Source: Flagellimonas myxillae
GTDB lineage: Bacteria; Bacteroidota; Bacteroidia; Flavobacteriales; Flavobacteriaceae
Direction of reading: 5' to 3'
Assembly: GCF_023502235.1 (NCBI RefSeq)
Contig: NZ_JAMFLY010000001.1
Span: 248,001-312,000 of the forward strand
DNA length: 64,000 bases
Shown here: piece after piece, positions 10,101 to 16,725 of the stretch
Layout: each line of letters starts with the position of its first letter
How positions within the stretch are numbered: the first letter of the stretch is position 1
Program-made: the position numbers and the translations under genes
The notes under the pieces: generated by a model
What the model saw: the letters and a program-made list of their open reading frames with translations, nothing else
What the model was told of the DNA's origin: nothing
Database searches by the model: none

Positions 10101-10183
10101 CCGAAAGGATTAGGATCGGAGGTGTCTGGTAGACAAGAAAAAAGGGTGGTAACAACAGTGAGAAATAGAGCTGCTTTTTTCAT
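7157..10183 (-). CDS. Large lipoprotein with choice-of-anchor D / ASH-like repeats
   Basis: 1008 residues with a lipobox (TLFSC at residue 17). Residues about 40-430 are a helical/beta region without a recognised family. From about residue 440 there are four tandem Ig-like units of the ASH/choice-of-anchor D type, each opening with LEFNRVPVG, LDFGNILVG, LDFGKVDVN or LDFGEVEVG and followed by T-ITN. The C-terminal 130 residues form a separate lipocalin-like beta domain (GDWMPEWDVR ... GTYDENTDSFTG). These repeats usually act as extracellular structural spacers; the ligand is unknown. It is the first gene of operon B and carries the second NarL-like dyad 51-74 bp upstream of its ATG. Confidence 0.87.
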   Translation of the reverse strand: MKKAALFLTVVTTLFSCLPDTSDPNPFGGTDDGSEGIVPQDGNTLVDLTIELPPNAELSPSDLIVSGLFTDDTSLTAGNTSVEYFNGDGLELTFVTDLDQNIVLFGFVNPTNPSSFTLNSSSTAQALVLMHPWAMDLSTELKKQVMTEIERMPEFTTLQTRIEIEVSKENVDLLNNELVQSSLANLINKVLDSNAGKSKPSKLIDELKEPLAISTEGNTLTVKNIDNSMAYGIRLLGENGSNAVQILPDVNKNLFALDQIGRIISLSGFEETQVSFDIPNNQQYSIIAKNGLEFDNSAEDNAVFNRNAGKILISLLGLVSSSLKGAFSSDQCLDALGKFAFQNINQTFQKISRNQISNSDFLDDNLNLLRDNTVGVGNVLNQCNHPLVQSERLKLLISSVVKVKELFNAAEFGLLVIDWARYKNKIEFCIDKSTGEVVNCKDVTLSGELEFNRVPVGKPQNKTVTIRNNSEAPFKITEFKFPKTDFTSSPEIPNQGMELENGTSMDFTIIFNPQTVDDFSGEFEVITDLAENGTSKLEVLANGVNALKSDKTELDFGNILVGESSEPQTIILTNESDVDLILSEVPSIDGYTFNIPEQTLVASETVSIQVAFNPIDDFADYNTSLIFKTDSDQEDVVVALGGDGYKGLQLEVLSTPNDLDFGKVDVNSETGETKLLRISNPTDINIGINGFVFTNEAEGGYTTSLDNELANPSGITLASQDSREFTITFKPDRAGFFNGEFVVDNTESQETPIRLPIMGEGVELEISVNPDVLDFGEVEVGDFPSVRTFTITNNLDASAGFSVTPQHDEITTNWSNGTVLEVGEMRTVTAQFNPTTSTTTLNGALDIEAIDLNQFATVSYTASKKEDNTNILDGDWMPEWDVRTCEPTNTSNDTQCINHQNARPYVFIPNPNGFCQTMICGIMDFSNIRNGNSDTVVTNEWTFDGTTVNINIVSRSNGFFFTDRTFTYTGTYDENTDSFTGPYESEYEGGGTAGWKNKATGFLTLRRQ

Positions 10184-10206
10184 AATGGCTTTGACTTTGC
10201 TAAAGC

Positions 10207-10214
10207 GAAAACTA
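10207..10214 (-). promoter_or_regulatory. -7-like box of operon B promoter
   Basis: TAGTTTTC on the minus strand, one base off the TAnnTTTG consensus. It lies exactly 20 nt from the shared arm of the dyad at 10234-10257, the same distance as in operon A. Confidence 0.55.
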
Positions 10215-10233
10215 CAAAAGAAGCGCTTGCGGC

Positions 10234-10257
10234 AAAATACCCATTGTTGGGTATTTT
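10234..10257. promoter_or_regulatory. NarL-like dyad operator, site 2
   Basis: AAAATACCCA-TTGT-TGGGTATTTT, a perfect 10-bp inverted repeat. It shares the nonamer arms AAATACCCA/TGGGTATTT and 4-bp spacer length with site 1 at 5726-5747 and has the same 20-nt distance to the -7-like box. No plus-strand gene ends here, so a terminator role is unlikely. Confidence 0.7.
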
Positions 10258-10380
10258 ATTGATTTTCAACGAGTAAACCAGCAGTTGGTGGAAAGGTCAA
10301 GTAAGTTGACACTGTTCTAGGCATAAAAATATGGTTACTTTGGAAAAGCCAAAGATTGGCAAAGAGATATAGCTAATAGG

Positions 10381-11901
10381 TTAAAAACCCTCTTTAAAGC
10401 TTCGGGATATGGGAAGGATTTCGTTGTTGTAGATGATCAGGCTCTTGGCGTTTACCTGCTTGATAAAATTTGAGTTGACCACATAGCTTCTATGGCACTG
10501 TAGAAAATTTGGTGGCAATTCCTCTTTGATGGCTTTTATCTTACCGCGGACCAAATGATTTTTCCCATCACTAAGGAAGAGTTTGAGATAATGATCTTCG
10601 GCTTTGATATACATTAAATCGGCAATGTAGATTTTGGTTTTATCCTTGAGTACAATATGGTTTTTAATGACCAATTGTTTGAGTTCATCCAACTTTTGAA
10701 GGGTTTCCGATTTTTCTTCTTGGAGCTGTCCACTTTGCTTTTTATAATTCCTGAAAAGATAGTAGAGGATTGCCAGGACCAGTAGCAAAATACCTAGTAT
10801 TGGCAAAACGGTATTCAGATTACTTTGTAATTTTTCAGCTTTCGCATTAATTGAATTTACTTCACTGTCAAGGCGCATCTTTGCAACTTTTGAGGCATGA
10901 TCAATTTGGCTGAATTTATTTCGGATTACCCTGCTTTTTTCAGAAAAGTAGAATGCACTATCCAATTGGTTCAATTTTTCATAAGTACTTTTCAACCATA
11001 CATATCGGTAAGAGTTTAAATAATCAATTGTTTTGCCACGCAAGTTTTGGTTAATTTGAAGCAACGGAAACACTTGATCATATTTTTGCTGCATAAAAAA
11101 TATGACCGCCATATTGATCTTTATGGACTCCCTTAATGTGTGGTAAAGACCTGTTGATTGCCCTGCTATTAAGTCCAAAGCTTTCTTATGGTGGCTCAAC
11201 GCCCTGGGGTAATCTTCGAGGACCAAATCATAATAATTGCCCAAAATTTTATGGGCCATTGATTTGTAATATTTGGATTTAATAAGGGGAATTATTCTTT
11301 TGATGTTGGCAATGATTTCCTCTCCATGAATGAATTTATCCCCATCAAATCCCATATCGGCTTCCAAGACCCAGAAAATGTATTTTTCCTGTTCGTCGTA
11401 AATGTTGTTTTTATATGTGGTTAGATAGTGTTTTGGATAATCTTCCAAAACCAAAAGCCTGTCATTATAGATAAGAATGGCCTTTATTACTTCACATGTG
11501 AGAACCTTATTCTGCTGCGAAATGGATAAGTTTAAAGCCCTATCAAGATAAGATAGGGCCTGGGATTCATTGTTATAGGTGTTTAGTAATAGCTGTAAGC
11601 CATAATTTAAGTTCTGAATTGTAGAATTCGGGTTTGGTCCACTTGAATTGGGCTTGGATTCAATCGTATTAAAATCGATTCCATAATTTTTATACGTGTT
11701 TAAATACCTATTCAACTCATAACTGATCGACTCATCATTGACCTTAGCTATGACCGATTCTGAATGCTGAAAATCAAAATGCCTAATCTCTTTTAAAACT
11801 TGGTCTAAAATATCATCCTTTGCGAACGAGAGAGCGGTAAAAGATGAGAAGCAACAAGCAATCAAAAAAACACCGAATCCTTTACAACCTAAATTGAACA
11901 T
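10381..11901 (-). CDS. TPR, membrane-anchored LytTR-type transcriptional regulator
   Basis: 506 residues from the ATG at 11901. The frame is open further upstream to 12129, but that part overlaps the preceding gene and carries no signal, while the chosen start gives a clean signal sequence (MFNLGCKGFGVFLIACCF). Residues about 60-330 are TPR-like helices (YPRALSHHKKALDLI), about 364-383 one membrane helix (VLPILGILLLVLAILYYLF), then a coiled-coil linker and a LytTR DNA-binding domain from about residue 413 (YIKAEDHYLKLFLSDGK, FLQCHRSYVVN). The design is a one-component regulator with an external TPR sensor and cytoplasmic DNA-binding domain. It overlaps the upstream gene by 20 bp and closes operon C. 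Confidence 0.88.
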   Translation of the reverse strand: MFNLGCKGFGVFLIACCFSSFTALSFAKDDILDQVLKEIRHFDFQHSESVIAKVNDESISYELNRYLNTYKNYGIDFNTIESKPNSSGPNPNSTIQNLNYGLQLLLNTYNNESQALSYLDRALNLSISQQNKVLTCEVIKAILIYNDRLLVLEDYPKHYLTTYKNNIYDEQEKYIFWVLEADMGFDGDKFIHGEEIIANIKRIIPLIKSKYYKSMAHKILGNYYDLVLEDYPRALSHHKKALDLIAGQSTGLYHTLRESIKINMAVIFFMQQKYDQVFPLLQINQNLRGKTIDYLNSYRYVWLKSTYEKLNQLDSAFYFSEKSRVIRNKFSQIDHASKVAKMRLDSEVNSINAKAEKLQSNLNTVLPILGILLLVLAILYYLFRNYKKQSGQLQEEKSETLQKLDELKQLVIKNHIVLKDKTKIYIADLMYIKAEDHYLKLFLSDGKNHLVRGKIKAIKEELPPNFLQCHRSYVVNSNFIKQVNAKSLIIYNNEILPISRSFKEGF

Positions 11902-12616
11902 AGGCAGGTCTGCATTTATAGGTAATGATTTCTCCATTTTTTTCGTCAATTTCAAAATCCCCGAAATTGTGGCCTTTGGGCAAAAAGACAGTTCCATCAG
12001 GCCTTTGGAATTTTTTGATATACAGTTCATCACCATCTCTTTCATACTTGTAACTATCAATGAAGATATTATTGTTGGTGCTGTCCTTTGGGTCAAAAAT
12101 ATTGGTGGGCAGATTATCATAGTATACAAGTACCCGCAATAAGTAATTTGGATTTATCCAGCCACCCATTAAGGACGACCAATCCGTGTTATCAGCGTAA
12201 TCCTTATAGTTTAGAATACTTGGCTGTTTTCTTACCTTGATGGGTTGTGGCTGGTTGAATTCCACACAGGCATGTAAAGCCCTCACATGGACTTTTAAAA
12301 GATAGATGGGTTGATCAATAAATGCATCATAGATAATATCAACTTCTTGATTTAGTTTTACTAAACCCAAGGTGACATCCCCATAATAGTTTTGTAAAAA
12401 TAGATCGCAAGACTCAGGATAAAATTTGACGTCATCGCCACCTCCCGTAATTTCACCGTTGAATTTGGCATACAAACAAAAGAAGGTGTTGTAATTCTGG
12501 GCTGGTATCAGCATTTGCATTTTTTGAAGCTTTCCATCTTTATTTCTTTCTTCTTTGGAAAGGTTCATTAAGGTTTGGTCATTAAGGGTAAACGAGGTTC
12601 TTAGGTTTTGATGCAT
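11882..12616 (-). CDS. Hypothetical protein of operon C
   Basis: 244 residues without signal peptide or membrane helix, rich in aromatic residues and beta-strand-like stretches (YNTFFCLYAKFNGEITGGGD, PIYLLKVHVRALHACVEF). The C-terminal part contains ELYIKKFQRPDGTVFLPKG. I do not recognise a family. It lies 45 bp after the OM protein gene and overlaps the TPR-LytTR gene by 20 bp, so translation of the two is probably coupled. A cytoplasmic partner of the regulator is possible, but this is only inferred from position. Confidence 0.75.
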   Translation of the reverse strand: MHQNLRTSFTLNDQTLMNLSKEERNKDGKLQKMQMLIPAQNYNTFFCLYAKFNGEITGGGDDVKFYPESCDLFLQNYYGDVTLGLVKLNQEVDIIYDAFIDQPIYLLKVHVRALHACVEFNQPQPIKVRKQPSILNYKDYADNTDWSSLMGGWINPNYLLRVLVYYDNLPTNIFDPKDSTNNNIFIDSYKYERDGDELYIKKFQRPDGTVFLPKGHNFGDFEIDEKNGEIITYKCRPAYVQFRL

Positions 12617-12661
12617 ACTTTAGAATTTAAGGTTACTAATTGGTTTTCAAATACGTTTCGA

Positions 12662-13666
12662 TTAAATAGCAATTTCCAACGATAAGGCCCAATAACTCTG
12701 GTCAGCAAACCCTTTGGATGGGTCTTCTCCATTTTGATGGATAATGCTAATGGCCGGACTTATGTCTCTGTTATCGATTTTTGCCGGAAAGGGTTTATAA
12801 GAAACCGAGAAGGTCCATAGCGAAAATGAATTGCCTAGTTCTTCCGGTCTTGCAATCGCATACCTTTGTTGAAGGGAAATGGACGAGGAGAAAAATTGGG
12901 TGTCCTTTTTGGATAGGGCAAGGCCCAAAAGTGCCTTGCTATAGGTGCGAAAAAAATTTCCGTTAAAACCCGCATCGGGATTATTGTAGACATAGTCATA
13001 CTCCAATCCGACCTTTGTATCGGTAAGGATGGTCAATGTCCCATTCAATAAAGGCTTAAAATAACTGGTTTTGACAAGCTTTTTGTTTTTATTCAAATGG
13101 CTAAGTTGCGGAGAGAGGATAATGCTACTTTGAAAGCTCTCCAAAACATTTTCATGGTCATCGCGATATGCAAGAATTACGGCTATTGGAACATTGAATA
13201 ATCTACTGTCTGAATGGTTAGTTACAACATCTTCATAATCCAACCAATTCTGAACATAAGATACACCAGTTGTAAAATTATTCTGTTCCTCATCGATCAA
13301 GGTGTTTCGATCATACTGTACATAGGGGGCAATAGATCTTTTTGTATAGAGTAGCATACTGTCATTAGCGGCCACCTTTGAGAAGGAATACAGGAATCCG
13401 GCATTTACAAGAAACGAGGAACCTTTTTCCCTAGAGTTTGTAAAGCTCAAAATAGCCCCCTTTTTGGCTTTTTTGGATCCATTGTCCGCAAAATAATCTT
13501 GTATGGATTTCCGAAATATATAGACTCTTTTATGCTGTAAATCCAATGGGGTTGCCAAAAGATTAAATGATCTACTATCCTTTGTGAATTGTCTTTTTGT
13601 TACATATTGAGCCTTCAGGCTGGATATCATCGCGAACAAACAAACAAATAGTATTAGGTGCTTCAC
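12662..13666 (-). CDS. Probable outer-membrane beta-barrel protein
   Basis: 334 residues with a signal peptide (MKHLILFVCLFAMISSLKAQ). The rest alternates amphipathic strands and polar turns (FNVPIAVILAYRDD, KALLGLALSKKD, LWTFSVSYKPF, YWALSLEIAI) and ends in a strand, as in OM barrels; it is not a recognised family. It is the first gene of operon C with the unknown protein and the TPR-LytTR regulator. A TGTCGTG palindrome lies 63 bp upstream, the same sequence as in front of the second LuxR-type gene. Confidence 0.78.
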   Translation of the reverse strand: MKHLILFVCLFAMISSLKAQYVTKRQFTKDSRSFNLLATPLDLQHKRVYIFRKSIQDYFADNGSKKAKKGAILSFTNSREKGSSFLVNAGFLYSFSKVAANDSMLLYTKRSIAPYVQYDRNTLIDEEQNNFTTGVSYVQNWLDYEDVVTNHSDSRLFNVPIAVILAYRDDHENVLESFQSSIILSPQLSHLNKNKKLVKTSYFKPLLNGTLTILTDTKVGLEYDYVYNNPDAGFNGNFFRTYSKALLGLALSKKDTQFFSSSISLQQRYAIARPEELGNSFSLWTFSVSYKPFPAKIDNRDISPAISIIHQNGEDPSKGFADQSYWALSLEIAI

Positions 13667-13728
13667 AACTTTTGGGTTTTGGTTGGCGATGATAAACTTC
13701 CCAGTAAATTAGTGAAAAGAAAAAAAAA

Positions 13729-13747
13729 TGTCGTGAATTACACGACA
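13729..13747. promoter_or_regulatory. TGTCGTG palindromic operator, site 2
   Basis: TGTCGTG-AATTA-CACGACA, followed by AATAACGTGAATGG. It matches site 1 (6117-6135) in both arms and in the right flank. It is upstream of operon C, with a TTTG overlapping its upstream end on the minus strand. The expected -7 position here is only a T-run, so the promoter is less clear than at site 1. Confidence 0.6.
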
Positions 13748-13924
13748 AATAACGTGAATGGTGTGGTGTTTTGGTTAAACCAACCCTGGTAAGAAGGAGG
13801 CTAACCGCCAAATTAAACTTTTGAGTATAAGAGTTGTATAAATTTCGGGTTCTAAATGTTGGACGAAGAATCAAAAACAAGAGGGGGTAGCACGCTAATC
13901 TTTAACTGTAGTAAATAATCTGGC

Positions 13925-14236
13925 TCACTTCATCTGCTCCCGTACAGTATCCAAAAACTCGGCTTCCTCAAAAGGAATCAGTTGAGCTGCCACCTCCAAA
14001 ACGGCTTTAATATGCTCATCCGGTTCTAAAATATCTTGGTGGTTGCCCGAGTTGGAGTTGTCCAACGCCAAAATACAGATGTTAAGAAGCGATTCCAATT
14101 TAAAAAGCAGGTCGCGGTAACCCTTTACCCGTAAACGGGTAAGCGAATAATCCTTTTTTTGCCGCTCTAAGGTTCCAAAATAGGCATCAACCGGGAGTTC
14201 CAGGTCATCAAGGTTGATCTTTTTCTTGTCTTTCAT
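13925..14236 (-). CDS. Small hypothetical cytoplasmic protein
   Basis: 103 residues from the ATG at 14236 (MKDKKKINLDDLEL). An upstream in-frame TTG at 14263 would add nine residues but is a weaker choice. The protein is charged and mostly helical, with no signal peptide or membrane segment and no recognised family. It is transcribed divergently from the XRE-type regulator 100 bp away, with a short palindrome between them. A toxin-antitoxin or regulator-effector pair is possible but not supported by any motif. Confidence 0.65.
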   Translation of the reverse strand: MKDKKKINLDDLELPVDAYFGTLERQKKDYSLTRLRVKGYRDLLFKLESLLNICILALDNSNSGNHQDILEPDEHIKAVLEVAAQLIPFEEAEFLDTVREQMK

Positions 14237-14284
14237 GGGAAATGATTTGGGATTGCTATTCAAAGATAATCATAATCTTCCGAA

Positions 14285-14302
14285 TGCGGGCGATAGTCCG
14301 CA
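14285..14302. promoter_or_regulatory. Short palindrome between divergent genes
   Basis: TGCGG-N8-CCGCA in the 100-bp space between the divergent hypothetical gene and the XRE-type gene. It is a candidate operator for the XRE-type protein; the arms are only 5 bp, so chance is not excluded. Confidence 0.35.
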
Positions 14303-14336
14303 CTTTATTCATAGCTAAATTCTTCCTTTGTTTACA

Positions 14337-14564
14337 ATGGAAATAAACAAAGCCATTTGTAACTATATTTCATCGGAATGGATTGCTAAAGCCAAATCCA
14401 AACGAGCTTTTGCCTTAGACCATAATATTGATGAAAAAATCGTTAGAAAAATTTCTCAAAAGAACGGTTACAATATTCCATTAAAAACCCTCCACAGAAT
14501 TTGTGAAGCAAGAGGAGTAAAACTTTCGGATTTTTTCAAACAAATTGAACTTCTACAAAGCTAG
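14337..14564 (+). CDS. XRE/Cro-CI-type HTH regulator
   Basis: 75 residues from the ATG at 14337 (an in-frame TTG nine bases upstream is less likely). A single helix-turn-helix domain fills the protein: FALDHNIDEKIVRKI then IPLKTLHRICEARGVKLSDFF, the typical end of Cro/CI-like proteins. It is isolated on the plus strand in an AT-rich accessory stretch between a hypothetical gene and the AbiC-like gene. It may control these neighbours. Confidence 0.8.
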   Translation: MEINKAICNYISSEWIAKAKSKRAFALDHNIDEKIVRKISQKNGYNIPLKTLHRICEARGVKLSDFFKQIELLQS

Positions 14565-14616
14565 TTTTCAGTTTCTTGGCTTTAATAGGTGTAGCTTAAA
14601 GGTTTTAAGCCTTATT

Positions 14617-15408
14617 CTAAAAAATTCCTGTTGAAAGTAACAATCCATTTAGCTTATTTCTTAATTCCTCATAATTTAGTTTTGTATTGTTCAGCTTTAA
14701 ATAATTGGTTTCGTCCAAAAATGATTCGGTCATTATATCGTTCAACTCTTCGGCAAGAATTTTGGAATATTTCAGATTATCTATTAAATCGTAGATTTTG
14801 GAAACATAAAACCCTGTAAAGTCTACAACATTCTTCTCATCTGCATAGTTGGACATGTATGATTCCAAATGTCGGATGAATCTTAAGAGATGGCTATTAT
14901 TATTATATAATGTGCTGATAGCCTTCCCGATTTTTCGGTTATAGTCGATTTTGGTTTTTTTTAGGTACTCTGGATTATTAAGATGTCTGCTAACGAACGC
15001 TTCGTAGTCCCGGTTGAGAGCAATAATTCCGCTGATACTTCCCCTGTGGATTCTACTGTCAGATTCAACTACTGTGGTCTCAATTTCTTTAAAAAGATAG
15101 ATAAGTGTATTTAAAGCTTGCTCTTTTCTAATCAGCTTCATTTGTATATCATGATTTCTTCGCTGGTCTAAGTTGGCTCTTATTTGAGCTACGAAAGACT
15201 TATAGACCAAAAAGGCAGCTAACAAGTTAACGAATGGTGCTGTAATACCCCCGATTGTATCTCCAATTTCTCCAGTGTTGTCAAATGTAATTCCCAAGAA
15301 GGTAGCCCTTGTAAAAATAAATGGTGCGCAGATAATCAAAAGTAAAAGCAAAATGATAATGGTCAATTCATATTTGTTAAAGTGTATTAGTGATTTTGTT
15401 GGATTCAT
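14617..15408 (-). CDS. Putative phage abortive infection protein (putAbiC-like membrane protein)
   Basis: 263 residues. Two N-terminal membrane helices (about 13-33 and 50-70) flank the family signature GEIGDTIGGITAPFVNLLAA; the remainder is a long helical cytoplasmic part (about 80-250). This layout and the G-GDT-GG motif are those of the putative AbiC family found next to restriction and phage defence genes. In the known family the mechanism is not established. The gene is AT-rich compared with its surroundings and lies in the accessory stretch downstream of ssrA, which fits horizontal acquisition. Confidence 0.75.
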   Translation of the reverse strand: MNPTKSLIHFNKYELTIIILLLLLIICAPFIFTRATFLGITFDNTGEIGDTIGGITAPFVNLLAAFLVYKSFVAQIRANLDQRRNHDIQMKLIRKEQALNTLIYLFKEIETTVVESDSRIHRGSISGIIALNRDYEAFVSRHLNNPEYLKKTKIDYNRKIGKAISTLYNNNSHLLRFIRHLESYMSNYADEKNVVDFTGFYVSKIYDLIDNLKYSKILAEELNDIMTESFLDETNYLKLNNTKLNYEELRNKLNGLLLSTGIF

Positions 15409-15556
15409 TTCGAGTTTTTAGGTTGCTTTGGTATAAAATACCTAATAATATTATAGGAAAAATTTTACCATTCCTAAGCTAAAGCAAGATTGCATCTTAT
15501 GGTAAGACAAATGGTTTCTTAGCTTGAGCCTAGATTCAACCTAACTTATGCTTTGG

Positions 15557-15841
15557 TTAGTCGTTGTAACTAATCCGCTCCCGTATCCCGCCACTGGCCC
15601 TATGGATAACAACGTCTGCCTTATATTTTTTGGCCAGGCTTTTGGCCTTTCTAATCGCTGTACTCTGTTTGCGGTGTTTGCTTGTAATGCGTTTGTTGCC
15701 CTCGCGGCGTACGGCCCAACCTTCTTCATAGGGCACCACATGTTGGTGCCATGTGCGACCTCGCTTATTCCCATTCTTACTGTTGATAAAAACCTCAATA
15801 AGCTCAATCAGGATTCGTAACCAAGATTTTCTTTTGGACAT
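15557..15841 (-). CDS. DUF2188 domain protein
   Basis: 94 residues. Residues about 30-92 match the DUF2188 pattern: HQHVVPYEEGWAVRREGN, then KHRKQSTAIRKAKSLAKK, ending VVIHRASGGIRERISY. The function of the family is unknown; it is small, basic and often on accessory DNA. The N-terminal 25 residues are an extra helix. A 148-bp gene-free gap separates it from the AbiC-like gene. Confidence 0.85.
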   Translation of the reverse strand: MSKRKSWLRILIELIEVFINSKNGNKRGRTWHQHVVPYEEGWAVRREGNKRITSKHRKQSTAIRKAKSLAKKYKADVVIHRASGGIRERISYND

Positions 15842-15890
15842 TGGAGTACTAGATAATCTCGAAGATAATGGTAATCAATGAAATAGTGAG

Positions 15891-15932
15891 GCCCTCCTTC
15901 ACTTTTCGCTTTGCTCAAAACTACGGGGCGCG
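15891..15932. repeat. 42-bp direct repeat, copy A
   Basis: Starts GCCCTCCTTC and ends at the base before the stop codon of the GIY-YIG gene. It agrees with copy B (16262-16303) at 36 of 42 positions by eye, in direct orientation. The two copies bracket the nuclease gene. Confidence 0.75.
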
Positions 15933-16172
15933 TTAAACCAAGCGTTTGTTCCTAAATGCTATGCCGGAGCCGGACTTTAGATATTTTTCAAATGCCAGGG
16001 CCTTGTATTTGTCTGTAAAAACTATGTAAGTGATCAAAATAAAGGGCAATCTATGTTTGGTGGATTTTACCTTACCATCATTGTGTTCAGAAAGTCTTCT
16101 GCTTAGATTACCGGTAAAACCCGTGTAATAATTTTTATCCTTGCATTTCAATAGATAAACTGTCCAACCCAT
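15933..16172 (-). CDS. Small GIY-YIG nuclease family protein
   Basis: 79 residues from the ATG at 16172; the longer open frame reads back into the ssrA 3' end and is not coding. It has the GIY-YIG hallmarks: VYLLKCKDKNYYTGFTG, the Arg in RRLSEHN and the catalytic Glu in FEKYLKSGSG, so the fold looks intact. Such stand-alone 80-residue proteins (UPF0213 type) are common in Flavobacteriaceae beside stable RNA genes. Here it is bracketed by two 42-bp direct repeats and sits 130 bp from the 3' end of ssrA. Role unknown; the setting suggests a mobile or homing-like cassette (inference). Confidence 0.85.
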   Translation of the reverse strand: MGWTVYLLKCKDKNYYTGFTGNLSRRLSEHNDGKVKSTKHRLPFILITYIVFTDKYKALAFEKYLKSGSGIAFRNKRLV

Positions 16173-16261
16173 AATAGCAGATATTGATACGGAACTTTGG
16201 TGGACCGGGTCCACCGAAGCCCGAGTGTTGTAAATAAAAAGAGGTTGAAAAGTGAAATAAT

Positions 16262-16303
16262 GCCCTCCTTCGCTTTTCGCTATGCTCAAAGCTTCGGAGG
16301 GCG
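16262..16303. repeat. 42-bp direct repeat, copy B (imperfect hairpin)
   Basis: GCCCTCCTTC at one end and GGAGGGC at the other form an imperfect hairpin. It ends two bases from the 3' end of ssrA and pairs as a direct repeat with copy A at 15891-15932. Confidence 0.75.
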
Positions 16304-16305
16304 TA

Positions 16306-16703
16306 GGTGGAGCCGGGGAGAATCGAACTCCCGTCCAAACAAGCAAAGTCAATGCTTTCTACATGCTTAGTCTATGTTCAATTTTCGATGCACAACCGAC
16401 CAAAGACCGCCTATTGTACACTTAGCTTCTTAAAGTTTTAGTGGTACTGCCAAAGCGAGCCGTACCCTTATGTTGACTTTTATGGTGCTCCAAAACGGAT
16501 CGCCGTCAACAAGGGCTATCCAGGAACATCTCGCTTCCCTACCTAGTAAGGACGAGGCAAATCCTACTATAATTCAGATTATGCGGCAAGAGCGTAATTA
16601 TTATCGCCAATTAAAAGTGTGGAAAATGAGTTTAACGAGCTGTATCCCAGCGCTCGACATGCTTACATTGCCAATGGTCTCGCTGTCAAAACCAGTCGGC
16701 CCC
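16306..16703 (-). ncRNA. ssrA: tmRNA (ssrA)
   Basis: The 5' end GGGGCCGACTGG and the 3' end CGGCTCC-A form a tRNA-Ala-like acceptor stem including the G3-U70 identity pair. The T-arm reads GGGAGTTCGATTCTCCC. The tag reading frame at 16608-16579 encodes GDNNYALAA followed by TAA, the proteolysis tag of trans-translation; the resume codon may be this Gly or the codon before it. The third base of the 3' CCA is not encoded (CCT), so CCA is probably completed by nucleotidyltransferase. Length about 398 nt. It rescues stalled ribosomes with SmpB. The last bases are uncertain by a few positions. Confidence 0.95.
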
Positions 16704-16716
16704 TTCAATGAGATAG

Positions 16717-16724
16717 CAAATCTA
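16717..16724 (-). promoter_or_regulatory. -7 box of the ssrA promoter
   Basis: TAGATTTG on the minus strand, a perfect TAnnTTTG element 13 nt before the mature 5' end of ssrA. The tandem repeat begins one base upstream of it, so the -33 region is repeat DNA. Confidence 0.65.
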
Positions 16725-16725
16725 T

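Noticed and set aside
9498..10262. 254-codon plus-strand frame opposite the ASH-repeat lipoprotein
   Set aside because: Low-complexity, Ser-rich antisense shadow of a well-supported gene.
11902..12129. N-terminal extension of the TPR-LytTR protein
   Set aside because: This part is the out-of-frame reading of the upstream gene; the ATG at 11901 starts a proper signal sequence.
13575..13880. 101-codon minus-strand frame over the operon C promoter
   Set aside because: It overlaps the start of the OM protein gene and the operator, and has no protein features.
16173..16352. N-terminal extension of the GIY-YIG protein
   Set aside because: It would read through repeat B and the ssrA 3' end; the nuclease domain begins at the ATG at 16172.
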